This document shows positions 9,157 to 18,700 of a stretch of 64,000 nucleotides of DNA, piece after piece. Where the stretch lies: positions 248,001 to 312,000 of the forward strand of contig QFWS01000002.1 in assembly GCA_003144015.1 (NCBI GenBank), written 5' to 3'. The position numbers were made by a program, and so were the translations under genes. Positions within the stretch are counted from its first letter, which is position 1, and every line of letters begins with the position of its first letter. This DNA is from Flavobacteriaceae bacterium LYZ1037 (GTDB lineage Bacteria > Bacteroidota > Bacteroidia > Flavobacteriales > Flavobacteriaceae). The notes below the pieces were generated by a model that searched no databases, was not told the DNA's origin, and saw only the letters and a list, made by a program, of their open reading frames with translations.

Positions 9157-9834
9157 TTATGCTATTGCCATAGATGCCACACTAACTTTAACATTTTTTG
9201 CTTTATGTAAAACAGCAATACAAGCCTCCATAGTTGCACCTGTTGTTATTATATCATCAACTAATAAAATGTGTTTATCATTTATCTTCTCTTTGTTTTG
9301 TATGGTGAAAAATTCTTCGTTGTTAGTCCATCTACTAAAACGACTTTTGCTTACTTGAGATGTTGTGTTAGAGACTTTAATAAGTACATTGTCTAAATAT
9401 TCAACTTCTAATTGTTTGGCAATTTCTTCAGCAAATCTTGCAACCTGATTAAATCCTCTTTTTTTTAATTTATTTTTATGTAGAGGTACAGGAATAATAG
9501 CATGAATGGTTTTATAGGTGTTTACAGTTTTTAATTCGGCTCCAAGCCATTTGCCTAAAAATACGCCAACATCTTCATGACCTTTATATTTAAGATTATG
9601 AATTAATTGCTGAGTGATTCCTTTTTTTTCAAAGCGTAATAAGGCTGTTGCTTGTTCAATTTTTTCTCGACCATAAAATATTTTTGAAACGCTTAAATCT
9701 CCATCTAAATGATAATTTGTTACAGGCAGTTTATGTCTACAACTTGTACATACATAGGCTTCGTTATCTCCTAATTGTAATTGACAAGCAAAACAGACTT
9801 TTGGAAAAAATAAATCAAAAACCGATTGAAGCAT
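9157..9834 (-). CDS. comF: ComF family phosphoribosyltransferase-like protein
   Basis: A 225-aa ComF/GntX-type protein. The N-terminal zinc ribbon has two CxxC pairs (C14/C17 and C29/C32). The C-terminal type I phosphoribosyltransferase domain carries the PRPP-loop signature 'ILLVDDIITTGAT'. Between them 'IPVPLHKNKLKKRGFNQ' is the family hallmark. ComF is cytoplasmic and needed for DNA uptake in competent bacteria; its exact reaction is unsettled. The rest of a competence cluster is not present here. It may share a transcript with the Ig-like lipoprotein downstream. Confidence 0.9.
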   Translation of the reverse strand: MLQSVFDLFFPKVCFACQLQLGDNEAYVCTSCRHKLPVTNYHLDGDLSVSKIFYGREKIEQATALLRFEKKGITQQLIHNLKYKGHEDVGVFLGKWLGAELKTVNTYKTIHAIIPVPLHKNKLKKRGFNQVARFAEEIAKQLEVEYLDNVLIKVSNTTSQVSKSRFSRWTNNEEFFTIQNKEKINDKHILLVDDIITTGATMEACIAVLHKAKNVKVSVASMAIA

Positions 9835-9993
9835 TATTTTTAGAATTTACTTAAAGATATTAATAACATTTCATTCATTAATAGTAAATTAAACAAACAA
9901 TTTAGAACTTTAACAATTTTTTTATCACTTTATCGATTAAAATAAAATAACAACATCTTTATTTATAGCTTCGTGTGGTAAAATAAAATTAAG

Positions 9994-10878
9994 ATGATAG
10001 TTAACCCTCAATTATTTAACTACAGATTAATTATTGGTACATTGGTAATAGCAATTGTTGTACTAGGGTCTTATAGCTTATCAAATTATAAATCTCTTAG
10101 AAGTCATCAAGAATTTGTTGAACAGGAAACATTACTTGTTCAAAATGAATTGAATGAAATGATTAAGAGTTATGATGAAATAAAGATAGACAACAATGCC
10201 GTTGAATTGGAATTAGAGAACACAAAAGCAGAATTAGAAGCTGCTTTAGAGTCTTTATTAACCTCCAAGCTAGATGTAACTTTAATTACTAAGTACAAAA
10301 ATCAAGTGATAGCTCTAAAAAGGGAGCAATCTAGATTACTTGCTCGTGTAACATTAGTTCAAGAAAAAAACACGTCTTTACAGGATGAGTTATCATCTGT
10401 CTCAGAAAAGTTAAATTCACAGAACAATCAATTACTTACTTTAGAAGAAGAAAACAAAAACCTTTCTTTAACCATTAATAAAATGGTCTCACTTTCGGCT
10501 ATTAATGTAAGTGCCATAGCATTGAATAATTTAAATACTCGTGCAGATATCAAAACGAGCCGTATTGATAGATTAGATAATATTGAAGTTTGTCTAACAC
10601 TTTTAAGTAACCAATTTACACCTGTTGGAAATAAAAATATTTATGTACAGATCGTTGGTCCTGATAATCAGTTAGTTGCAGAAAGAGGCCATGTTAACTT
10701 TAATGATACATCTTTAAGTTATAGCGGGATGACTGTTGTAAATAATAATTATAGTAATATAGATGTTTGTACCAAAATTAACGTTCCATCTAAAAAATCT
10801 ATGAAAGAAGGGACCTATAATGTCATTGTTTTTCAAGACAATTTGCGAATAGGAAACACAGAATTAGAACTTAATTAA
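9994..10878 (+). CDS. Single-pass membrane protein with long coiled coil
   Basis: A 294-aa protein with a transmembrane helix at about residues 12-30 and a heptad-rich coiled coil at about 35-165, rich in E, L, K and N. A beta-rich C-terminal domain (about 185-294) includes 'VCLTLLSNQFTPVGNKNIYV' and 'EGTYNVIVFQDNLRIGN'. Homologues are common in Flavobacteriia and sometimes carry misleading 'chromosome partitioning' labels based on coiled coil alone; no ATPase motif is present. The C-terminal domain is probably periplasmic. Function unknown. The gene has its own terminator and an AT-rich upstream region of about 160 bases. Confidence 0.65.
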   Translation: MIVNPQLFNYRLIIGTLVIAIVVLGSYSLSNYKSLRSHQEFVEQETLLVQNELNEMIKSYDEIKIDNNAVELELENTKAELEAALESLLTSKLDVTLITKYKNQVIALKREQSRLLARVTLVQEKNTSLQDELSSVSEKLNSQNNQLLTLEEENKNLSLTINKMVSLSAINVSAIALNNLNTRADIKTSRIDRLDNIEVCLTLLSNQFTPVGNKNIYVQIVGPDNQLVAERGHVNFNDTSLSYSGMTVVNNNYSNIDVCTKINVPSKKSMKEGTYNVIVFQDNLRIGNTELELN

Positions 10879-10899
10879 CTAACCAATTATATTTTTGTA

Positions 10900-10928
10900 A
10901 AAACCGTTCCATTAGTTGGAACGGTTTT
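10900..10928 (+). terminator. Intrinsic terminator between the coiled-coil gene and glyS
   Basis: Perfect 11-bp stem (10900-10910 with 10918-10928), seven-base loop, then a T-tract. It ends the coiled-coil membrane protein transcript. The T-tract runs directly into the candidate glyS promoter. Confidence 0.85.
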
Positions 10929-10929
10929 T

Positions 10930-10937
10930 TATTTTTG
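10930..10937 (+). promoter_or_regulatory. Candidate -7 box for glyS, very close to the start codon
   Basis: TATTTTTG matches TAnnTTTG and ends only four bases before the glyS ATG at 10942. If used, transcription would begin at or next to the ATG (leaderless or nearly so). No -33 box at normal spacing was found, so chance occurrence is possible in this AT-rich spacer. Confidence 0.35.
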
Positions 10938-10941
10938 CACT

Positions 10942-12483
10942 ATGGCAAACGACGATCAATTTAAAAAAGTAATCTCTCACGCTAAGGAGTATGGTTACGT
11001 ATTTCAAAGTAGTGAAATCTACGATGGACTTAGTGCAGTATACGATTACGCACAAAATGGAGCAGAATTAAAGAAGAACATTCGCGACTACTGGTGGAAA
11101 GCCATGGTGCAAATGAATGATAATATTGTTGGAATAGATTCTGCAATCTTCATGCATCCAACTATTTGGAAAGCTTCTGGACATGTAGATGCTTTTAATG
11201 ATCCTCTGATTGATAATAAAGATTCTAAAAAACGTTATAGAGCAGATGTTTTAATTGAAGACTATTGTGCTAAAATTGAAGCTAAAATAGATAAAGAAGT
11301 TAAAAAAGCCGAAAAGCGTTTTGGCGATGCTTTTAATAAAGCTGAATTTATCTCTACAAACCCACGTGTTGTAGGTTATCAAGAAAAAATAAATGAGATT
11401 CTTTCCAGAATGGGAAAATCTTTAGAAGCTGAAGATTTATTAGATGTCAAAGCACTTATTGAAGAGTTAGAAATAGCAGATCCATTAACAGGATCAAGAA
11501 ACTGGACAGACGTCAAGCAGTTTAACTTGATGTTTGGAACCAAACTTGGTGCTAGTGCAGAACATGCTATGGATTTATATTTACGTCCCGAAACTGCTCA
11601 AGGAATTTTTGTGAATTTTTTAAACGTTCAAAAAACAGGACGTATGAAAATTCCTTTTGGAATCGCGCAAACAGGAAAAGCTTTTAGAAACGAAATTGTA
11701 GCAAGACAGTTTATTTTTAGAATGCGTGAATTTGAACAGATGGAAATGCAATTCTTTATCAAACCAGGCACACAAAAAGAATGGTTTGAATATTGGAAAG
11801 AAACCAGAATGAAATGGCATAATTCTCTAGGTCTAGGTGAAGACAATTACCGTTTTCATGACCACGAAAAATTAGCTCATTATGCAGACGCTGCAACAGA
11901 TATCGAGTTTAAATTTCCGTTTGGATTTAAAGAATTAGAAGGCATTCATTCTAGAACCGATTTCGATTTAAAACAGCACGAAGCATTTTCTGGTAAAAAA
12001 TTACAATATTTCGATCACGAAGACAATGCCAGTTATACGCCTTATGTGCTTGAAACATCTATTGGTTTAGATAGAATGTTCTTAGCAGTATTTTCAAATG
12101 CTTTGGTTGAAGAAGAATTAGATAACAATACAACTAGAACCGTTTTAAAATTACCTGCTGTTTTAGCTCCTGTAAAAGCAGCTATTCTGCCACTGGTTAA
12201 AAAAGATGGTTTGCCAGATATTGCAAAACAGATTGTAGAAGACTTGAAATGGGATTTTAATGTGGATTACGATGAAAAAGATGCTGTTGGAAGACGCTAC
12301 AGACGTCAAGATGCTAATGGAACACCTTTTTGTATTACTGTAGATCATGACACTTTGGAGGACAATACCGTTACCATTCGTCATAGAGACACGATGGAGC
12401 AAAAACGTGTGAAGATAACAGATTTAAAAAATATTATTAAAGCTGAGGTAGATGTAAAACATTGGCTTCAAAAAATGAAATAA
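10942..12483 (+). CDS. glyS: Glycyl-tRNA synthetase, class II homodimeric type
   Basis: A 513-aa cytoplasmic enzyme that charges tRNA-Gly. It is the single-chain alpha2 (archaeal/eukaryal-like) form found in Bacteroidetes, not the alpha2-beta2 form of Proteobacteria. Seen are the N-terminal 'GYVFQSSEIYDGLSAVYDYA', class II motif 2 region 'GKAFRNEIVARQFIFRMREF', motif 3 'SIGLDRMFLAVF', and the C-terminal anticodon-binding domain from about residue 400. Length is typical for bacterial forms. Flanked on both sides by terminators, so monocistronic. Confidence 0.95.
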   Translation: MANDDQFKKVISHAKEYGYVFQSSEIYDGLSAVYDYAQNGAELKKNIRDYWWKAMVQMNDNIVGIDSAIFMHPTIWKASGHVDAFNDPLIDNKDSKKRYRADVLIEDYCAKIEAKIDKEVKKAEKRFGDAFNKAEFISTNPRVVGYQEKINEILSRMGKSLEAEDLLDVKALIEELEIADPLTGSRNWTDVKQFNLMFGTKLGASAEHAMDLYLRPETAQGIFVNFLNVQKTGRMKIPFGIAQTGKAFRNEIVARQFIFRMREFEQMEMQFFIKPGTQKEWFEYWKETRMKWHNSLGLGEDNYRFHDHEKLAHYADAATDIEFKFPFGFKELEGIHSRTDFDLKQHEAFSGKKLQYFDHEDNASYTPYVLETSIGLDRMFLAVFSNALVEEELDNNTTRTVLKLPAVLAPVKAAILPLVKKDGLPDIAKQIVEDLKWDFNVDYDEKDAVGRRYRRQDANGTPFCITVDHDTLEDNTVTIRHRDTMEQKRVKITDLKNIIKAEVDVKHWLQKMK

Positions 12484-12543
12484 AAAAGGCAAAACGAATG
12501 TTATACTGAGTCTGTTTAAGTGTAATGTGAGAAATCTAAAAAT

Positions 12544-12578
12544 AAAAACTCCCAAGCTATTCAGTTTGGGAGTTTTTT
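12544..12578. terminator. Bidirectional intrinsic terminator
   Basis: A 12-bp stem with A-tract and T-tract flanks lies between glyS (plus) and the P-type ATPase (minus), whose stop codon is a few bases away. It can serve both. Confidence 0.85.
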
Positions 12579-12583
12579 TGAAT

Positions 12584-14554
12584 TCAATCCATCTTAAAAC
12601 GCAGCAAGCGCAAGGCATTTATAACCACAATTATAGTAGAGCCTTCGTGGAAGACAACTGCCCATCCAATATTTGTTAGTCCTAAAATAGTAATAGGTAC
12701 CAATAAGAAGACTACTCCCAAACTAATAAAAATATTTTGTTTGATAATGCGCTTAGATTGTCTGCTTAACCCTATAACAAAGGGAAGTCTTTCAATTTTA
12801 TCAGACATCAAGGCAACATCAGCAGTTTCTAAAGCTACATCACTACCTGCTGCTCCCATAGCAACACTTACAGTGCTTAAAGCCATAGCAGGAGCATCGT
12901 TAACACCATCTCCAACCATGGCAATTCTTTTATCTTCTTGCAACAGTTTTTTTATAGACTCAACCTTATCTTCTGGTAACAAATTTCCTTTGGCTTCAGT
13001 CAACCCTATTTGTTTTGCTATGGTATCTCCCACATTCTGATGATCTCCTGTGAGCATAATCATACGTTTGATACCAATCTCTTTTAAGCGTTTCAAAGTG
13101 CTAATTGCAGTTTCTCTAGGAACGTCCATTACACTTATTAAACCTACAATATCATTTTTAAAAGCCACAAGCATGACTGTATGTCCTTGTTGTAATAATC
13201 CATTCATTTTTGACTGTATGGAATCATTAACCAGAATGCCTTCATCCAACATAAGTTTGGTATTCCCAATAAAGACGTTTTCGTTTTTATAAATCGCTTG
13301 AATGCCTTTTCCTTGAATGGCGTTTATTTCTGAAGCTTTTCCTAGGTAATCAAGGTTATATTTTTCTTTGAGATCTTTAGAAATGGCTTTTGCTAATGGA
13401 TGGTTGCTTAAACTTTCAACTTCTAATATCATTTGCACAAAGGCAGTTTCATTGAATTCGTTAAAAGGAATAACGTTTGTTAATTTGGGTTTTCCCTCTG
13501 TTAGTGTTCCCGTTTTATCGAAAGCAATGGTTGTAATCGACCCTAAATCTTCTAGTGCCTTTCCTCCTTTAATTAAAACACCTTTTTGGGCTGCTCTAGC
13601 AATTCCACTTAAAACAGCACTTGGTGTAGAAATTGCTAGGGCACAAGGGCTAGCTGCTACTAAAACAGTTATAGCTCGATATAAACTCTCTTGAAAGGTT
13701 TCGTCTATGATAAGATATGCAAAACACAAAATACCAACTAATAATATAACTATTGGTACATACACTTTTTCAAACTTTTTTGTAAGGCGTTGGGTTGGCG
13801 ATTTTTGTGTTTCAACTTCGCTTACCATTTTAATCAAACGAGCTACTGTAGAATCTTTACTAAGTTTTAATACCAAAACTTCTATATGCCCATCGCCATT
13901 AATAGTTCCTGTATATACAATATGGGTTTTATCTATCTCTCTAAAGTCTGGTAAATTATCAATATTAGGAATAGCCATTTTATCTACAGGCATGCTTTCT
14001 CCAGTAATTGGAGCTTGATTGATGCTACTGTTTCCTACAATAATAACACCATCGGCTGCAATTTTTGTATGAGGTTGTACAACAATTACATCGTTGATTT
14101 TTAATTGTTCGATAGGTGTTTCTATAAGTTGTCCATCTTTTTTTACTATTGCTGTATTTGGTGATAAATCGCTTAAAGCTTCAATGGATTTAGTCGCTTT
14201 ATTCATAGCGTAACTTTCCAGAGCATGACCTAAACTAAATAAGAATAAAAGCAAAGCACCTTCAGCCCAACTCCCAATATATGCAGCGCCAATAGCTGCA
14301 GCAATCATTAAAAAATCGATATCGAAGTGTCCTTTAGGTATTTTCTTTACTGCTTCAATAGAAATAAAATAACCACCAAAAAAGTAGGCAATAATGTAGC
14401 TTCCTAAATAAGCCCATGAAGGACTTGAGGTTGTTTTTTCCAAAATAAATCCAAGTAGTAAAATGACACCACAAAACACAGAAAAATATAAATCTGTTTT
14501 CTTACCAAAAATACCACCATGTTGGTGGTTATGTGTGTCTTCTTCTTTATTCAT
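12584..14554 (-). CDS. P1B-4-type heavy-metal exporting ATPase
   Basis: A 656-aa inner-membrane pump. Seen are the actuator motif 'TGES' (184-187), the transmembrane metal motif S302-P303-C304 in 'ASPCAL', the phosphorylation site D346 in 'DKTGTLTEG', and hinge motifs 'LTGDH' and 'GDGVNDAPA'. The last helix carries 'HEGST' from H636. SPC combined with HEG(G/S)T and no N-terminal HMA domain defines subgroup P1B-4 (Co2+, also Zn2+/Fe2+ in some members), not CadA/ZntA, which have CPC. The N-terminus is His-rich (THNHQHGG) and may bind metal. It is the last gene of the efflux operon, ten bases after the HlyD-type gene. Confidence 0.9.
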   Translation of the reverse strand: MNKEEDTHNHQHGGIFGKKTDLYFSVFCGVILLLGFILEKTTSSPSWAYLGSYIIAYFFGGYFISIEAVKKIPKGHFDIDFLMIAAAIGAAYIGSWAEGALLLFLFSLGHALESYAMNKATKSIEALSDLSPNTAIVKKDGQLIETPIEQLKINDVIVVQPHTKIAADGVIIVGNSSINQAPITGESMPVDKMAIPNIDNLPDFREIDKTHIVYTGTINGDGHIEVLVLKLSKDSTVARLIKMVSEVETQKSPTQRLTKKFEKVYVPIVILLVGILCFAYLIIDETFQESLYRAITVLVAASPCALAISTPSAVLSGIARAAQKGVLIKGGKALEDLGSITTIAFDKTGTLTEGKPKLTNVIPFNEFNETAFVQMILEVESLSNHPLAKAISKDLKEKYNLDYLGKASEINAIQGKGIQAIYKNENVFIGNTKLMLDEGILVNDSIQSKMNGLLQQGHTVMLVAFKNDIVGLISVMDVPRETAISTLKRLKEIGIKRMIMLTGDHQNVGDTIAKQIGLTEAKGNLLPEDKVESIKKLLQEDKRIAMVGDGVNDAPAMALSTVSVAMGAAGSDVALETADVALMSDKIERLPFVIGLSRQSKRIIKQNIFISLGVVFLLVPITILGLTNIGWAVVFHEGSTIIVVINALRLLRFKMD

Positions 14555-14564
14555 ATAATTCTAA

Positions 14565-15710
14565 TTAATGGCCGTGTCCACCACCACCTTCATTTAACAA
14601 CATATAGGTGCCCTTTGTTAAGATTTGCTTGTTTTTTAAAGTATCTAAATTTAATACTTCAACAAACGTTTCGGTTTCAATTCCTTTGTTAATTTTTACT
14701 TTTTCAAGTTGAAATTCAGTTTCAGTTTCATTTTTTAAAACTAATACATAAAAATCATTTTCCACATTAATAATGGCTTCTTTAGGTAATGCCATGCGTT
14801 TTTCGTTTTTTATTATAATATTGGCTTCAGTAAACATTCCTACAATAAATTGGGTTTGATCATTCTCTATATGACCATGAATTTTTACACGTCGGTTTGA
14901 TTCATCTATGGTTGTGCCAACCAGATGCACTTCAGCTTTATAAACACTATCTGAAGCTTCAGGAATTGTAAAAATGATGTCCTGGTCTTTTTTAATCTTT
15001 AAAATGTCCTTTTCAAACACTGAAAGTTCTAAATGAATATGATCTGTATCCACAATTTCCATAACAATATCTGAAGGTGATACGTAAGTGCCATTGCTTA
15101 CGTTTACCTTGGTTATCGAGCCAGCAATAGGCGCATATAAATTGATAGTTGATGTAATATTTCCTTGTTCTACTGAAGTTGGATTGATGTTCATCATTTG
15201 TAGCTTTTTACGCACGCCATTGTACTGTGCCAAATTGCTTTTATAAGTACTTTCGGCTTTTAGGAAGTTTTTTTGTGAAGTAATGTTTTCATCATACAAA
15301 GTTTTCTGTCTGGTAAACTCAGATTTCAGGTAGTTTAATTGTTCAGAAATCTCTAAATAATTTTGTTGAATTTCTACAAATTCTGGATTTTCAAGTGTCA
15401 CTAACATTTGTCCTTTTTTCACTCTATCGCCAATTAATAAGGGTGTTTTTGTAACATAGCCCCCAATAAAAGAAGTCACACTCGATTTATTATGAGGAGG
15501 AACATCTATCATGCCATTGGCTTTTACAGTTTCAGGAAAATCTTGTTCTTTAAGCAAGCCAAAAGCCATGTTTTCGCCTTTAAATTGTTGTTTGGTGATG
15601 TCTATTTCGTTTGAATCTACATGAATTTCTTCAGCTGTTTCTGTATTTTTTTCTGAATTTCCACAGGCTACTAATACCAATGAAAATAATAATATATATA
15701 GGTTTTTCAT
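14565..15710 (-). CDS. CusB/CzcB-type efflux periplasmic adaptor (lipoprotein)
   Basis: A 381-aa membrane fusion protein. Lipobox 'LVLVAC' (C16) anchors it. A biotinyl-lipoyl half ('GDRVKKGQMLVTLENPEF') precedes a helical hairpin at about 115-170, then the second lipoyl half 'LYAPIAGSITKVNVSNGTYV' and a beta-barrel domain. It bridges the RND pump and outer-membrane factor encoded immediately upstream. The C-terminal tail 'GGGGHGH' is a small potential metal-binding motif. The gene starts two bases after the CzcA-TolC stop, so the genes are tightly coupled. Confidence 0.9.
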   Translation of the reverse strand: MKNLYILLFSLVLVACGNSEKNTETAEEIHVDSNEIDITKQQFKGENMAFGLLKEQDFPETVKANGMIDVPPHNKSSVTSFIGGYVTKTPLLIGDRVKKGQMLVTLENPEFVEIQQNYLEISEQLNYLKSEFTRQKTLYDENITSQKNFLKAESTYKSNLAQYNGVRKKLQMMNINPTSVEQGNITSTINLYAPIAGSITKVNVSNGTYVSPSDIVMEIVDTDHIHLELSVFEKDILKIKKDQDIIFTIPEASDSVYKAEVHLVGTTIDESNRRVKIHGHIENDQTQFIVGMFTEANIIIKNEKRMALPKEAIINVENDFYVLVLKNETETEFQLEKVKINKGIETETFVEVLNLDTLKNKQILTKGTYMLLNEGGGGHGH

Positions 15711-15712
15711 TT

Positions 15713-18700
15713 TTATAAAATTAAATAATTGATGGCAATTATGGTTTGATTGTATGTGTTTAAATTATCGAGATATGTGAGTTCGATGTCTTTAGAAGTT
15801 TCAATACTTTGTATGTACTGAAAGAAATCTATTTCACCTTCCTTAAAAGTGCGTTCAGCTGTTTTTATTATTTCTTCTGAAAGTTTTTTGCCTTGCGTTT
15901 CATAATAATTGATAGCTTCTTCGTGTTGCTGAAGTTTAGCCAATAAGGATTGATATTCGGTATCTAATTTCACCTGATAATCCTGTTGCTGTTCTTCTGC
16001 AATGTTTTGTGCAATTTTCGAGGCTTTAATTCTTGAAGCATTCCCACTAAAAAATAAAGGAATTTTCACACCAAACGTATAGCCAACAAAGTTTCTGTCG
16101 ATGCCACTGTTTGTGCCTTGAAAGTATTCGACATTTAAATCTGGCAAAAGACTCTGTTTTTCCTTTTTATTTAACGCTTTATAGTAATCTTTAGAATATT
16201 CAAATGCCTCCAAGCCAATGTTATCATCAATAGACATGTTTTCAAGCACTAGCTTGTTAAGGGGTTTGTTTATAATTACTAAACTATCCACTTGAACCAC
16301 CATTTTTAATTGCTCAGTTGCTAAAATAACCTCCTGCAAAGCTTGTTTGTAAAGCGTTTCCAGCTGTTTTTGTTTGGATTGCGCTGTAATCATTTCTAGA
16401 TAATTGGTTTCACCCAACTCAAAACGACGTTTTGCAGAGATAGCAAAATTTTGATACAAACTATCTAAAAACTGATAAGCATGTGCTTTACTATTCGCAT
16501 AACTTAACTGATAATATTTTGAAGTTACATCGCGTTTTAAAGCTTGAAATCTAATATTATGATTGGATTTCTGAACTTGATATTGTGCTTGATTTACTTT
16601 TTTATCAGCGAAATAAACCGTTGGAAATTTAAAGTCTTGAGAGATGCCAAAAATATTTAATGGCTCATTGTTTCCTGCTAGATTGCTTTCATCGTAATTA
16701 TAATAAATGGATGTTTTATCAAAATTGAATGCACTTTCAACTAAAGCATCTGCTTCATTCATTTTTAAAGACGACGCTTTTAATCCTGAATTATTTTCTA
16801 TAGCTAAATTGACAGTTTCTTCAATAGTTAATGGAAGTTGCTGTGCTTTTATTTGAAATGAAAAAAGCAAAATCACAATAGCTGTTAAAACCTTTTTATT
16901 CATTTTAAGATCTTTTTTTTGTTCGGCCCAAGCGTACAATACGGGAAGCACCACAAGGGTTAAAATAGTTGCACTTACCAAACCACCAATAACAACAGTC
17001 GCTAAAGGACGTTGGACTTCGGCTCCTGCATTAGTAGAAATTGCCATGGGTAAAAATCCAAGTGCAGCAGCAGTAGCTGTTAACAACACTGGACGCAAAC
17101 GTTCAGCTGTACCACGTTTTATTCGTTCTTCAATATTCTTGACGCCTTGTTCTTTCAACTCTTTAAAATGTTCAATAAGTACGATGCCGTTTAAAACAGC
17201 AATTCCAAATAAGGCAATAAATCCCACGCCAGCTGAAATGCTAAAAGGTAAGTCTCTAATCCATAATAAGAGGATGCCTCCAACAGCCGAAAGTGGAATG
17301 GCAGAATAAATTAGTAACGCATCCTTTACCGAATTGAAAGCAAAATAGAGAAGTATAAATATGAGTACTAAAGCTATTGGAACGGCTACCATTAAACGTG
17401 CTTTAGCACTTTGTAAATTTTCGAATTGTCCACCATAAGTGATGCTATAACCTGTTGGGAGTTTTAAATCTTTGTCAAGTATGTTTTGAATGTCGTCCAC
17501 AACAGATTGTAAATCTCTATTTCTTACATTGATACCTACTACAATACGACGTTTAGTGTCGTCTCTAGAAATTTTTGCAGGACCAGTTGTATAGGTAATT
17601 TTAGCCAATTCACTTAAAGGAATTTTAGAGCCATTTGGCGTATCGACATACAAATTTTGAAGACTTTCAATGTTTTTTCTTTGGTTTTCTTCCAAACGAA
17701 TCACTAAATCGAAACGTTTTTCTCCCTCAAAAACAGAGCCAACGGTTCCACCAGCAAATCCCATGGAAATAAGTTGGTTTAAACTGGAAATATTTAGTCC
17801 ATAACGTGCAATTTTACTTCGGTCGAATTTTACACTCATTTGAGGTAATCCAGCCACTTTCTCAACTATAATATCTGAAGCCCCTTCTACTTTTTCAATA
17901 AGTTCTCTAACCTCATTGGCTTTATTTGATAAAATGGTTAAGTCTTCACCAAAAATTTTAATAGCCACATCTGCACGAACTCCAGTAATCAATTCATTAA
18001 ATCGCATTTCTATGGGCTGGGTGAATTCCACATCCATTTCTGGAATTATCGAAAGTGCTTTTTTAAATTTGTCTGCCAATTCATCTTTACTGGAAGCCGA
18101 AACCCATTCTTTTTTTGGTTTCAGTTTAATAATTACATCACTCTCTTCCATAGACATGGGATCTGTTGGAACTTCAGCAGCACCAATTCTACTCACTACT
18201 TGCTCCACTTCAGGAAAATTATCGAGTAATATTTGTTCAATTCTTGTCGTAATTTCAATGGTTTTACTTAAAGATGTTCCTGTTTTTAAAACGGGTTGAA
18301 TGACAAAATCACCTTCATCTAAGGTTGGAATAAACTCGCCACCCATGCTATTAAAAATCCAAGCACTTGAAATTAATAAGATGATTGAAAGTGAAACAAC
18401 CAATCTTTTATTTAATAATGCCCAATTGATTATTGGACTATAAACTTTATTTAAGAATTTCATTAAGCGAACAGAAATATTTTTATCACTTTGAACACTT
18501 GGTTTTAAAACCAATGAAGAAATAACAGGGACATAAGTCAGACAGAAAATCATGGCTCCAATTAATGCAAAACTGAAGGTCATAGCCATAGGTTTAAACA
18601 TTTTACCTTCAATACCACTTAAGGATAAAATTGGAATAAAGACAATTAAAATGATGAGTTGTCCAAAGATGGCAGAATTCATCATTCTTGAAGAACTTTT

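Noticed and set aside
12584-14554. Calling the ATPase ZntA/CadA (Zn/Cd/Pb exporter).
   Set aside because: Those have a CPC motif and usually an N-terminal HMA domain. Here the motif is SPC with C-terminal HEGST and no HMA domain, the P1B-4 signature.
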